From Eutreptiella sp. 'Long Island Sound 2002' (taxonomy: Eukaryota; Euglenozoa; Euglenophyceae; Eutreptiales; Eutreptiaceae): 64,000 nucleotides of DNA. The DNA lies in contig OZ038385.1 of assembly GCA_964036045.1 (NCBI GenBank), positions 61,661,919 to 61,725,918 of the forward strand. The letters are read 5' to 3'. The notes below the pieces were generated by a model. The model saw only the letters and a list, made by a program, of their open reading frames with translations, was not told the DNA's origin and searched no databases. This document shows, piece by piece, positions 8,946-20,320 of the stretch. Every line of letters starts with the position of its first letter. Positions within the stretch are counted from its first letter, which is position 1. Position numbers and translations under genes: made by a program.

Positions 8946-9523
8946 CCGACGCCAGCAATGTGGGCGGCGGTGGAACGTTGTTCAAATGGCAAGCACTAGA
9001 GAAGGAGGAGTTCGACTCGGCTATTTTCCAATGGGGGACTGAAGGTCTCAACCGAGATGGAACTCTCAAGCACAGCTACCCTGACCACAAGTGGGTCTTA
9101 GTACCTCTGGGCCACTGGAACTGGAAGTGGCACCAGGCCAGGGGGAACTACTCCACCTATGAGCAGGAATTGCTCGCGAGTATGCTGGTGCTATCCTCAC
9201 AAGCACGACTGTTGGGGAGCAGCCCTGTGGTCTGGCTGTGCGATCAAGAGCCGGTCCGCACTTTCCAGAAGGGTCCCCCACCTGAGAAGGCCAAGCTACG
9301 GCGCTGGTGGACCTACCTCAGCCAACTACGGCTGACGGTACACCATATCAAGGGCGTGAAGAACGAGTGTGCAGACTACATCAGCCGCAACAACTTCGAC
9401 GCCCTGATTGGTGCCCGGTCTGAAGCGCTGGCCAAGGAGGCGTTCAGCCGTATGGATGTGCACTTGGACCTCAACATGACTATGATACGGCCCTGGATGG
9501 ACTCCAACAATCGGAGTACCTGA
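8866..9523 (+). pseudogene. RNase H fragment of element 2
   Basis: Continues the RT fragment in another phase. It shows CLGVPRAQEEIILVTDAS, YSTYEQELLASM and CDQEPVRTF, the RNase H acidic positions, and then the connection YISRNNFDAL that leads to integrase. It ends at a stop after a second phase change near 9480. The correct integrase frame begins a few codons before that stop. The homologous region of element 1 is uninterrupted. Confidence 0.82.
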
Positions 9524-11061
9524 AGGAGTTTGGGGATATCTACAAGCGCCTGGAGAAACGCCTTGAACCCCTCCTGGTCAACCAAGATCAGTGGAAGAGG
9601 GACAAGAGCTACCTCTGGCACAAGGACCTCATCGTGGTACCCACTGACAGAGTCCCGGTGCTGCTTAAGTGGACCCACGAGTCCAGCGGTCATGTGGGTG
9701 CTGACCGTACCCTGAGGCTATTCAAGCAGTGGTTCCACACTACGTGGACTGACGACCAACTGCCGAATACCTGCCAGCCCATCATGGACAAGTGCCCGTG
9801 TAGGTCCTGCAAAGGGGGGGATATCAGGGACAGGGGTCTCTACTCGACCCTGCCCATCCCTCACTGTGCTAATAGCGTTCTATACGTGGACTACACGGAG
9901 ATGCTGAAGTTCGGGGGCTATGACTTCGCCCTCGTGGTAACCTGTGGGTTGACTAGGTTTACCAGGGTGTTCCCATGTACCAAGCACATTACCAGGGAGG
10001 AGACTATCAAGATAATCCTGGAGGAGTGGTTTTGTGTCTATGGGGCGCCCAAGGAGATCAACTCCGATGAGGACGTACGAGTGCGCTCTGATACCGGCTG
10101 GTACAAGAGGGTCCTGAGATCCCTCAATGTCAAGGTGTCTACCAGGATTTCCTACTCTCACACGAGCAACCCCCTACGTGAGCGACAGATTCGTGTCCTC
10201 AAGGAGAATGTAAGGATATGGTGCAAAACTGAACGCACCAGAGACTGGGTGAGACTATTCCCCGTCATATCCTTGATGATGAACTCCCAAGAGAGTTCGG
10301 CGACTGGCTACCCGCCCCATGAGCAATTCCTAGGGCGCCGGGCATGGTTCCTACATGCCCCCTATCCAGAAGACACCCATTCTTCCGTGGGTGAGTGGGT
10401 CCAAGAGCAACAAGCGAAGGTGGACAAGGCCAAGGCTATGCTCCAGAGAGTGAGGGAGCGCCAGTGGAACAAGAAGAACAAGCACAGAGTACCTGCCACC
10501 TACCAAGAAGGGGACTGGGTGCTGGTACACCACAGCCGACTACCCGCCTGGGCACGCTCTACCAGCGATGACCCATACTTCGGGCCCTACAAGATTACAT
10601 CTGTGGATGGACACCGTATCAACGTGCAGTGTTCTCCCCGTCTGGGGGGGACCCTGGTTTGCGCTGCTCAACACCTGAAGCGCTACTATGATCCTGAAGA
10701 ACTGTGTGGGGAAGAGTGGGAGCTGAACGACGAGGAAATCGCCGCCCTAGACCTACAAGGGGCTGCCAGCCCTATGGAAGTTGAAGGGGAACTCCCCGAC
10801 ATGAACGCCGAGGAGATGGCGAAGGAGGGCTTCTACCTGGTGAAGTCTGTCCTACGCCACCGCTATCGCCAGGGTTGGCGCTTCCTCACCCTCTTGGAAG
10901 GGTTTGGAGTTGAAGAGGCCACCTGGGAGCCCTTCTCTGCGTTTGTTCTACCTGAGGGACGCCTAAACTCAGTTCTGGTAGACTACTTGTCCCAGAACAA
11001 CCTTGGTGAGTTGCTGAGGCTCGCTGAGACGCTTGCCTCCAAGACTAAAGCTAGGGACTGA
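9524..11061 (+). pseudogene. Integrase and chromodomain fragment of element 2
   Basis: A long frame with no true start codon (the ATG at 9634 is internal). It has the HHCC zinc-binding region (SSGHVGADRT ... KCPCRSCK), then catalytic-core landmarks YVDYTEM, NSDEDVRVRSD and NPLRERQIRVL for the D,D,E triad. A GPY/F-type block follows (GDWVLVHHSRL, DPYFGPYKI). It ends with a chromodomain (FYLVKSVLRHRYRQGW, EEATWEPFSAF) about 55 residues before the stop. Apart from missing upstream parts this module is open throughout. It aligns with element 1 without large gaps, which shows that the chromodomain is a fixed part of the family. Confidence 0.88.
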
Positions 11062-11469
11062 ACCTTACCCCTAGGTGTGCTACGTATTTCTGTGTGTGTC
11101 TCACTTATCTCCCAGGCGTGGCTCCCGAATGAACGGGCTTCGCTGATGTCGGACCGAAGGTCCTAGTCAGTTACTATTACCACTCCTATGGCGCCCAATT
11201 TCTGTGCTGGCGCCTATCCTTGGGGGAAGACGGCAAACGCCCTACCTACTAGAGGGGAGGGGTGGTCAAGTGTGCTAAGGGCATACAAAACGCCCAATTT
11301 TGCTAAAGGCCAAAAGCTAACGCACTCCCCTGCCCACGTGGAAAAGCACGCGGGACAGGGGACACCTCTACACTACACACACTAACGCCAGCACCGGCCT
11401 TCGAAGGCAGGGTGAGCACTCATCACTTGCACTCAACTCCTGCCAGGCCTGCTGACCCTAACACCTACA
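11062..11469. other. 3' flank of element 2, no gene
   Basis: The sequence between the polyprotein stop and the LTR-like repeat. It contains two related 'gcgcccaattt' / 'cgcccaatttt' stretches about 100 bp apart. No coding frame is supported. The actual LTR start may lie inside this interval. Confidence 0.35.
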
Positions 11470-12325
11470 CACACTACTTGGTGTTGCTGTTGAGGGAGTC
11501 ACGGGTCCTACTGACCCTCCTGTGGGAAAGCAAGAGAACACAGCGCTACTAAGCGGCTGTGGCCTAACAGGGACGCCACTACGTGTTTTCCTGCTAGGGC
11601 TCAGAGGGAAGGGGTGCACTTCTGGCGTGCACAGCGTGAATGTTGAAGATGTCGGGCTACGCTTGCCACTCCTGGCTGAGACGTAGCTTGTTGTTTTGTG
11701 TGATCAGCGCCATATATTTTAGCACGGCTTGGGACTGCAGCAGTTCACCCTGACCTTCCCACCTGAAGAGAAAAGGCGGATGAAGGGGCGTTTGCAGCGG
11801 AGGAACCAAGACCATCTCCACGTATTATACGCTTCTCAGATGGCCCTATAATACGCTGTCCACAAACGCCCCTATCAAGCAAGCAAGCTTAAGAAGCTCC
11901 ACCCGTTCTCTTATAGAACGTGGGGTGGAGCCCCTGGGTAACCTAAACAAGGTTGAGCGTGCGCATTTCGCGTGGCCTACCCTTTAATGCGTGTGTGAAT
12001 ACACAAGTATGCACGAGTTTCTCAACCTGGCGACAGCGACCAATTCTTTTCCTACAAATCTTACCCACAGTCACGAACTCCACCAGGGGGTGGCCCCACC
12101 TGGGGTTACCTACCTTACTCACCGCTGAAGAGTGAAGCAAGGTGAAGGAAAAGCGAGACACAAGCGAGAAGCGATGCTGTGCATATGTGTGTATTTCTAA
12201 TCACCCTGGACTTGCCTCTAATCATCTGCAATCTTTCTAATCTATCCCTCTATCGTTTGTGAGCGCTGCTACAAGGCACGTTCACGGAGACACGAGACGA
12301 GCAATGTGCATGCTGCATACGAGAC
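11470..12325 (+). repeat. LTR-like repeat (family R2), plus orientation
   Basis: The reverse complement of this stretch aligns, with visible divergence, to 14575-15445. Shared landmarks include the CAAGCAAGCAAGCTTAAG block near 11880 and its counterpart near 15020, the 'gccctagcagg' block, and the 'acgagacgagcaatgtg' block. Short pieces of the same family recur near 26.0 and 26.4 kb. It lies 3' of element 2 on the same strand, so it may be that element's 3' LTR. Exact ends are not defined. Confidence 0.55.
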
Positions 12326-14026
12326 GAGCACACCTGTGGTTTATACCTGATTCGTTGAAGTCCTTCTGTTCATTTTTGAAATCTTGAATCTTGAATTCTT
12401 ACTGTCAATGTGGGTGCAATCTTTATGTTTGTCTATTTATGTATGTTTCGTCATTTTCGTCATTCTGCGTAACATACGTTTATAATCTTATTAATTCTTT
12501 ATTTTCCGGCGCTTCGCTAGGAGCCGCTCCTGCGCGCCGCCTCTTTCTGCGTAAGAATTTCTTGATTTGAAAAATAGAGAGATGACTACAAATTTTATAA
12601 AAATGTGCATCTGATGCACAATTGGATTCTGTCCAGGTGTGTGCCTTCAGAAAAATTCTAGGCCATCATTTGACGGATTTAGGTGTTGTCGCTTCGCGTT
12701 TGCGTGGATTCGTCCCTCATCCTCCCGTTCCTCTGTTGTACAGACCTCCTCGCAAAGCCTCGTTGAGTAGGCCGGTGTGCGGGCCAAAAAGCAGCAGCAG
12801 GAGACTGAACCAGAATCAAGACCCCTCCAAGGGGCAATTCTAATTAAATCAGCACACCCTCGCCCCAGTACCAGGACAGGTGTCTCCATCAGGTTCCATG
12901 AGACTTGGGTCGAGCGTCCTATGAGAGTCTGGCTTTGGGTTGTGTTACGCTGCACCTTGGAGGGAGGGATGCACATGCATATGGTCTTGGCATGCCCTCT
13001 TCTAACCTCACCAAGCCACAAGAATCCCTGCAGCGCCAAGAGCGCTGAGCTTTCTGTTGGTAATTGTCAACAGCAATGCAGCAAGAGTCGCTGGCCATGG
13101 TAAAGCGTTCCTTTCCAGTGTTAGGGAAGCTATAGGTATTTTAGAGTAAGTGTGGAAACCAAGGAAAGGCCAACAAAACATCCCTTTTTCCTGAAAATGC
13201 AACAGTAGTGGCCACCACAGCACAAGGGGGGAGTAAGAAAAAGAGCTTTTCCAATGCTTTAGAGTATACTTTAGTTGTATTAGAGGTGCTCTAGGCACTC
13301 TTGCATTTTTATCTTAGTATTGGCCTAAGCAAAATGGGTGATAACACATTTTGACCTATGGAACCAAGCACTAAATCAGGATATTGTGTTGACCCCTTAA
13401 TCTCCAAGCTATAGGCACCAAAACATCTTTTCCTGGGCTGCTCAGGCACTGATATACTGGAGGCAGAGCCTATGAACTTATCTATGTTTTCTCATAAATT
13501 CTTAGCTATCCTAGTGGTATGCACCCTAGGGGGCTGGGGCACCTCTTTTTGAGAGGTCCTGGGTTCCAATACCCAGTCAGCCTAGCTAAGTAGGAATATT
13601 CCATGTGACATGGCAGTGACCTAAGCGCCACAAGCCATGCCACCTCAGCACCTATGGGACCCAAAAACAATGAGTGCACATCTCAGAATGGCACTATGGA
13701 TGAGAGTGAGCCCTAGGGCACTTTTTCAATCAGTTTTTCTCAGTCATATAAAATATTTCATCCTGAGTTGCAATGTATGCTAATTGCTGTGGTCTATTGT
13801 TGATAGTTGTCTTTATCTAACTCTTTGTGACTGCAGCCCTTCATGCTTTGATCCTGTTTATCTTCTACTTGCTTATCTCTGGCTTGGGGTATCCTGGATT
13901 GGTTGTATTTCAACAATAAAACATTTTCCTCATCACAAACAAGCAGCAGGAACCCTACACCAGCAGCAAGCAGCAGGGAAGGCACAACAAAAGCACAGTG
14001 TTGAAATCACTATAAAACTTTCTCGT
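12326..14026. other. Intergenic DNA, no gene supported
   Basis: AT-richer than the flanks. Frames on both strands are short and without motifs. Around 13515-13590 there is a weak tRNA-like pattern, 'tagtggtatgcaccc' followed by 'ctgggttccaatacccag', the latter resembling a T-arm hairpin. I see nothing else of note. Confidence 0.35.
13515..13590 (+). repeat. Possible tRNA-derived (SINE-like) fragment
   Basis: A pol III A-box-like stretch (tagtggtatgcaccc) is followed by a hairpin resembling a TpsiC arm (ctgggttccaatacccag). There is no acceptor stem or anticodon arm, so this is not a functional tRNA. A SINE remnant is one explanation and chance is another. Confidence 0.2.
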
Positions 14027-14562
14027 GTGAAACCCAAGATTGGTGCAGGCTTTCTTGTTCAGGGTTAACCAAACCGAAAGACCAGACATGCAAGTGCTCC
14101 GCGGCCACCGTGTCGATGATCACCCTGAATGACCAATGGGATATAAGCAATTTGTGTTGCACCAGGCTACAGCAGCCGCACGGCCAATCTGGTGACTCGT
14201 AAAACCGGAATCATGGAAGTGCAGAACAGGTTGGCCGGCCATCCGGCCATTTGTTTGTGTGTCGGTTCTGTTTTCAGGTGGGCACTTGGGTGGGCCTTGT
14301 TTGAGCATTTGCAAGTCAATCCCTAAGCAAGATGCATACCACTTCAAGACTCATGCACAAACAAGATCAAGCACACCAAGCATTTCAACTCGATATGCAA
14401 GTGCTCCGAAACTGCTCTGCAATATAATGTGCACAAGTATTGGCATCATCCCCTTGTTTCATTTTTGCCTAAGTGTTAACCTCTTTTTTTACCCTGAGGC
14501 CATCATGCCCTTGCCCTCTTACTAGTGTTGCTATGGTATGGCGGTGCTGGTCGTGTGACCCA
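14027..14562 (+). repeat. Dispersed 535-bp repeat, copy 1
   Basis: A direct copy of 28425-28959 with only scattered differences. The shared block begins at 'gtgtgaaacccaagattgg' and ends at 'ggtgctggtcgtgtgacc', with unrelated sequence outside. No coding frame is convincing. It abuts the LTR-like repeat at 14575, and could be a solo LTR or other short mobile unit. Confidence 0.7.
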
Positions 14563-14574
14563 GCGTACAGATTG

Positions 14575-15445
14575 TGATAGCTTCGCATGCAGCGTACACA
14601 TTGCTTGTCTCGTGTTACCGCTGACAGGCCGTGTAGCAGTGCAAACACAGAGTAGAGGGATTGATTAGAAGATTGCAGAATGATCAGAAAATACATATGA
14701 GCGCATACTCGTTTGCTTCGCTTGTGTTTCGTCTCCACCACTCACTTGCTCTCTCTCTCCAGCGGTAGGTGAGGTGCGTAAGCCCAGGAGGGGCCACCCC
14801 GTGGTTGAGTCAGCGATTGTGACACCGTGGGGCATGATTTGATTATGGTTGAATGATCAAGGATAGATGGCTGCCGAACTCGTGTATACTCGTGCATGCA
14901 TATGGCGCATCAAAGGGTAGGCCACGCGAACTGCGCACAGCATGACACTTGTTTAGGTGTCTCAGGGGCTTCGCACTGCATTTTATAAGAGAACGGGCGG
15001 AGTTCCTTAAGCTTGCTTGCTTGATAGGGCTGCTTTTACACGGTGTATTATTTTCCTGTCAGAGATCCGTATAATATGGGGAGGCAGGTTTGGTTCCTCC
15101 GCTAAAAGCAGTCCTGCATTTGACTCTGTTCTCAGGTGGGAAGGCTCAGGGTGATTGGTGCAGCAGCGATTTCTTTCTGCCCAAGCTAAAACGGGGGCTG
15201 ATCACACCACCAAAATTCAGTCTCTCCCAGCGCCAGGCTCCCTGTATGGCGTCAAGACAACAAGCTCACACGCTGTGCACGCAAAGAGAGCACTCCTTCC
15301 CTCCAAGCCCTAGCAGGGAACCGTGTTAGGAGGTCCCTGTCAGACCAGAGCAGCTTAGTAGTGCTGTGTTCTCTTGCTTTCTCACAGGAGAACCACTAGG
15401 ACCCGCGTACTCTTCATCAACAACACCAAGTAGCGTGTGAGTGTA
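14575..15445 (-). repeat. LTR-like repeat (family R2), minus orientation
   Basis: The inverted, diverged counterpart of 11470-12325. Collinear similarity runs from the 'cacattgcttgtctcgtg' area near 14600, through 'aagcttgcttgcttgat' near 15020, to 'aacaccaagtagcgtgtg' near 15430. The opposite orientation and the divergence mean it is a separate insertion, not the partner LTR of one element. No polyprotein lies next to it, so it may be a solo LTR. Confidence 0.55.
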
Positions 15446-15622
15446 GGACGCAACGGGAATTTTTTTGACCTTAAATAGGTGAATAGTAAACGCCGTAAGC
15501 ACCGTAACGCTCGTAGGAGCATAACGCCGTGCCCCTCGTCGTCTAACTAGGCATAGGCGCAAAGAAAAAAGCGTCACGAGCAGCGCGTAAAACTCAAAAA
15601 CCTTTCACAGCTCGCCACAACC

Positions 15623-15887
15623 TGTAATAGGACACAGAGTAAGGACCGCTAGTGCGATTGCGTGTGTCGCGCATGCGTAGCATAGGCCAGATCAGAATAA
15701 AGTAGGCATATCAGAAAGCATAATTTAGGTATGTATTTTACATTCAAAATGTTTATACAGATTGACGGGATGATATTAAGTTTTGGTTATTGTTCTTGAA
15801 TGCTTCGCAGACGTTAGAAGGAGATAGATCAAAATGAAGGAATTCGACAAGGATGATCAGAATCAAACCAAGGACAAGACCATTACA
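15623..15887 (+). repeat. 5' LTR of element A (265 bp)
   Basis: Starts TGTAATAGGACACAG and ends ACCATTACA. It is preceded by the target-duplication base run AACC. The small frame within it starting MKEFDKDDQ is not considered a gene. Confidence 0.85.
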
Positions 15888-18793
15888 ATCCTGTCAATCG
15901 AAAAAGAGGTCTTGCTTATGCTGTGCGTGCTTGCTGCGACGTTGGACGAGTCCGGCGCCAAGGATCCACAGCGGCGCCAAGGGCAATTGCACAGCGCCTA
16001 CAGCGCTGTGAGCGGCTGCGCTGTACAAGCCGCCATGAGCAGAACCAGGACGGCGCTGATGGGAGCGCTGCCAGAAGAAGTGAGGTGCTGACAGCGCCTT
16101 CATCAACGACTGCGCCGTGCAGACCACCACGAGCAGAAGTAGGGCGCTGATAGGAGCGCCGCCAGAAGGAGTTGACGGCACCTTCATCAATAACGGCACT
16201 TTTTTGGGCGCCAGGAGGGCGAAACAGCGCGATGGTCACCGCCGTCAGCAGGAATGGGGCGCCTACAGCGCTTTGGTCACCGCCGTCAGCAGGAATGGGG
16301 TTAGCGCCAGGTCTGGTGTAACAGCCCCTTGACAGCCCCTTCACAGCGCCGTCGTAAGGAGTGGGGAGCCCACGTTGCTTTGGACCGTGGTGGCGCCGGT
16401 GGCACTTTCTGAGAAGGCGCCTGTGGACTTTGACAAGGGACGGCAGAGAGTGACAGTAGGTAAATTTTGGTGTTGGCTGCTTTCCAGCCTTTTAATTTGT
16501 GTCGTGTTGCATTTTGTGTCGTTTGCTTCGTTCGCTTCAGCGACCGTTGTCACTGTATTATTACATTTTGACACTGCTTTGCGTTTTGTGTGCCACTCCT
16601 GCTTTGCAGGTGCAGAGCATTGCAAGCGTGTCACGGGAGCCGCAGCACGAGAGCAGTGGGATGCGGGTATGGTGAGCAACAACGCACACGTTTCAGGTGT
16701 GGCGACTGTTGCATGCCTGCTTTGTCTTCACCGTGTTTCGCCTCTGCGTCACGGGTTCATTTTTTGGTACTGCTCTGTGATTCTGTTCTGTGTTTGTGCA
16801 GAGGTGGAACAAGAGCAACACAAGGCAACACGAAAGGTGAGCACACGCGGACACGTCCTGTTTACAGGTGTGTTGTGTGTTGCATGCCTGCTGTGTGTTT
16901 GCTTCGTTTGTTTGTATCTGTGTCGCCCTGGCTTTTGTGCTCCTGCCTTTGCAGGTTGAACAGCTAAGAATCCAGGATTCAAATGAGCTGAATGTACATT
17001 TTGGGTATGTGTTCTGTGTGCAGTGAGTGAGTCTTTCAACTTTCAGTGTGTTTGTACATGCATATGTACAGACAGGCTTGCCTTCTCTTTCTTGTTTTGG
17101 CAATTTTTGTCAGTTTTTCTCATTTCGGTGTTTTTTTGTATCTTTTTGGGCTTGTTTGTTTGGTTGCAGTTGCGTTCCTTCGCCTTCGGCGGAAACGCAC
17201 GACCCAGTTTGGGTGCTTCTGCTTCCTCTTTGTTTCTTTCATTTTCAGTTTGTGTTGTTGGTGGTCTCTACTTCTACTTCTTCTGTTTTTAGCCGGTGAG
17301 TGGCAGTTTGTTGTTTGGTTGGTCCTGTGCTTAGCGAGCACTCGTTTAGGTAAGACAGTAACCCCCACTGTAGGCATAGCGAATCCCGCTCGAGGCGCCT
17401 TATAAGTCTCGTAGGCCTTTGGCCGCCCTCTTAAGCCCTTTGATTTTCCTAGTCCTGGCCTTGGGTTTGTACGGCAGGACACCCCACCTTGAGTTGAAGG
17501 GCGATTCTTTTTCTGGGGGTGGCACCTACCCGGGTCGGGCGGGTGATTCGCCACGGCCTCTGTTTGCCTGCGGGGGCGTAGGTAGACAGGAGTGTTACCG
17601 CTGCCTCGGGCAGCTTGACAGTTTTATTTTTCTGTGTAGGCTCTCTGAATATTTTTTCCACATGACCCGTGATTGGAGTGTATGTCTTTTAATTCCTCTT
17701 GCTCAGTTTTTGTGTGTTGCCCAGTCTTTTTTCTTCCAGTCTGTTTCTTAGTTTGGATTTTTTTCTGTGATGTATTTTTGTGTTGTGTTTGAAGTGTTTT
17801 TTTCATTCTTTTCAAGTATGGTTGGTGTGAGCATTTGTGCGTGCGTGCGGGGTGTCAATGCGCTCACGCGATTTGCTTGAATTCAGCCTGTTTAGTTTTT
17901 ATTATCTATTACAGAAGTACAGTTACGCGTTACAGAACCGGATATAATGATAAAAAATTTTCAGGTTGAATGTCAGTGGTTTCGTTTGCGTTTTTATACA
18001 TCGTGTGCATTGGCATAGTTGTCGTTTGGGTGTGTGTATTTTCTAACCTCTGTGCGTTCATGCAGGTCGGGTCAACAGAAGTGGGTATCAGCAGTGTTGG
18101 ATAAAGATTGTTTTCAGGTATGACTGACGATTGACACGTCGTCGTTTTTTTTATATGATATGCATGTTCCTCTGCCTTTGTCTTTGCAGCACAGCAAGTG
18201 GATATCAGTGAAGTGTCCTGAGTTGGGGGCAGGACCGAAGTCTAATCTGGTGCAGGTTAGTGGGTTTTGTAGAGTATTTTAGGTTTTTCTTTTTGCACTG
18301 CACGACTGAGATCAACAACAGAACCACCAGTCCACTTGCTGTGTATGCTGCAGGGCAGGCAGGGATTTTGTACATTAGCTAACCTTTTTACAGGCAGGCA
18401 GAAAATTGTTAAAGATTTTCTGACAGCCCCCTCTTTTGTTTTTTTTCCAAGGGGCTTTTGAAGCTGCATTGCCTGCTTAGCCATTGCTGCAGGCAGTTTC
18501 TGTTTGTAGGCGGGTTAGTATTGTAGGTTGCAGTGTAGTCCAGGCCCACAGTTCCACCCCCACCTCCACTCTAACTAGTATGTAGGGCTGCAGTGTACTT
18601 CAGGCCTGCAGCACGCCACAGTAAAAAACTTTTTTTTGGGTGTGTGTTTGACTTTTTTGTTTGACACCCTGCTCTGGGCTGTCTACAGCAGCTCAGCCCC
18701 CCCCCCCCCACACTAGTGTAAAGATCTGAGTGTCTATTTTCCTTAGTCAGCCATTTGCTGAGGTAGACCCCAGCAAATAGCTTGGAAAGGGAG
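15888..18793 (+). other. Interior of LTR element A, no recognised protein
   Basis: Holds a GC-rich portion (about 15950-16420) with recurring 'gcgcc' and 'gccgtcagcaggaatgggg' type short repeats. A T/G-rich portion follows with recurring 'gttgcatgcctgct' and 'ctttgcaggt' motifs, and then a C run near 18700. Overlapping frames up to 194 codons exist on both strands, but none shows domains or a bias that picks one as real. Confidence 0.5.
18784..18793 (+). promoter_or_regulatory. Candidate polypurine tract of element A
   Basis: The purine-only run ggaaagggag ends exactly at the first base of the right LTR, the standard location of the primer for plus-strand DNA synthesis in LTR elements. Confidence 0.6.
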
Positions 18794-19058
18794 TGTAATA
18801 GGACACAGAGTAAAGATCGCTAGTGCGATCGCGTGTGTCGCGCATGCGTAGCATAGGCCAGATCAGAATAAAGTAGGCATATCAGAAAGCATAATTTAGG
18901 TATGTATTTTACATTCAAAATGTTTGTACAGATTGACGGGATGATATTAAGTTTTGGTTATTGTTCTTGAGTGCTTCGCAGACGTTAGAAGGAGATAGAT
19001 CAAAATGAAGGATTTCGACAAGGATGATCAGAATCAAACCAAGGACAAGACCATTACA
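18794..19058 (+). repeat. 3' LTR of element A (265 bp)
   Basis: The same length as the left LTR, with six substitutions between them by hand count. It is followed directly by AACC, the second copy of the target duplication. Confidence 0.85.
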
Positions 19059-20320
19059 AACCCCTCCTGTCGCGCTCTGTCGCCTTTTTCTTATTCTTCT
19101 CCATGTACCTCCCTCCCCACTCTCGTCCCCATCACTCCCCTTGCCCTGCACCTCAGGCGGCGGCTCTGGGAGAAAGCAGTGAATCCCTAGCAATGAATGC
19201 GATCAACTCTGCGAACAACTTTCTCAACCACCAGCGCAAGTGCCAGCCCAAGTACGCCAGATCATCGCCATCAACGACAGGTAACATGAACAACAACAGA
19301 GCGGACGGGTGGGGGGGGGGAAAGAGGCAGCAACACCACACGGACGCGGAGCAGCACAGAACGGAGCAAAGGTCGGGAAGGCAAGAAGGCGCAAACACAC
19401 GGCGAAGATCACAACAAGGCAAGCAGCGACGTAGGGCCAGGAGACGAGGCAAGCAACCGGGACAGCGCAGCAGCACGCCACAAAGCGGGACACAGGCGAC
19501 ACACCCAGCGCACCAACAAAAGCACAGGCACGACACAACAACAACACAAGAAGACACACAGCAAAGGGGACAGCAGGCACCCGGGGGGTGAAAAGGAACA
19601 AGGAGCCCACCCCCCACCGCCCCGCCGGAAACGAAAAAAAAAACGAAACGAAGGGAGGGGGCAAGGGGGGGGGGGCGCAAAGGGGGGGGGGGCAAAAAAA
19701 AGAAAAAGAAAAAGGCGGAAAGCAAAGCATGAAAGCAAAAACCAAAAGGGAAAAAAAAGAGGAAAGGACGAGGCGGAGGGGGGGGGGGGGGCACGAGAGG
19801 GGGGACGGGCAGCAGAAAAAAAACGCTGAGCGCCAAGGCCAAGGGCACCCGAGGCCAGAAAACACAAAAGGCCGGGGATAGCGGGGGCACGAGCAACTAG
19901 AAAGGGGAAAAGAAAAAAAGAGGCAAAAAAAACAAAATACAAAAACACCACCAGGGCAACCCCAGCCCGGGGGGGGCCGAGAAAAGCAGAAGGGCAAAAC
20001 GGCCAGAGGAAAGGTATGGCGCCCCAAAACGCGCCCGCGAGGCCGGCCCGCCCAACTCGGCCAACAAGAGCAAGCACACGCACACACGCACGGGACCCGG
20101 GGGTGCCGTCCTCCGAACCGAAGGGGTAGCTGTCGGCATCCACACAAAAAAGCCCCAGTGCACCAGCCGAGTCCCCCGTCGAACGACGGACGGTACAGGA
20201 AACCGGACGCGTCAGTGACCGGGTCCACACACGCCAAACCGCCGCAGCGCACGCAAGCACAAGACCGAAGCCGGAGGGATCCGCCAGGGACAACCCCATC
20301 GCGGGGCCCCGAACGGGTAC
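19059..20320. other. GC-rich, purine-skewed, G-run-rich DNA without a supported gene
   Basis: The plus strand is strongly purine-rich, with several G runs of nine or more bases and A runs between 19600 and 19900. Long minus-strand frames (up to 342 codons) result from this skew. They are Pro/Cys/Phe-rich low-complexity sequences in three overlapping frames, so I do not call them genes. Such tracts could form G-quadruplexes or triplexes. Confidence 0.45.

Larger units (their letters stand above)
8258..11061 (+). mobile_element. 5'-truncated Ty3/gypsy chromovirus copy (element 2)
   Basis: This plus-strand copy starts inside RT (recognisable from about 8258, clear from MDKRSGFWQVDL at 8283) and runs to the end of the chromodomain. 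Gag, protease and the first part of RT are missing. It is the same family as element 1, because RT, RNase H, integrase and chromodomain align block by block, but it is clearly diverged. Two breaks interrupt the frame, near 8860 and near 9480-9520. Element 1 lies head to head with it, on the opposite strand and upstream. The 5' edge has no visible target duplication. Confidence 0.88.
15623..19058 (+). mobile_element. Non-autonomous LTR retroelement A with 4-bp target duplication
   Basis: Two 265-bp direct repeats (15623-15887 and 18794-19058) differ at six positions by hand count. Both begin TGTAAT and end ATTACA, the inverted TG...CA ends of an LTR. The base runs immediately outside are AACC on both sides (15619-15622 and 19059-19062), a 4-bp target-site duplication. 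A purine tract (ggaaagggag) sits directly before the right LTR, as a polypurine tract should. The 2.9-kb interior has no gag, protease, RT or integrase that I can recognise on either strand, so mobilisation by another element is inferred. Plus orientation is taken from the purine tract. Confidence 0.85.

Noticed and set aside
15834-16091. Small frame starting MKEFDKDDQ, repeated at 19005
   Set aside because: The repeated part lies inside the LTRs of element A, and the frames diverge right after the LTR end.
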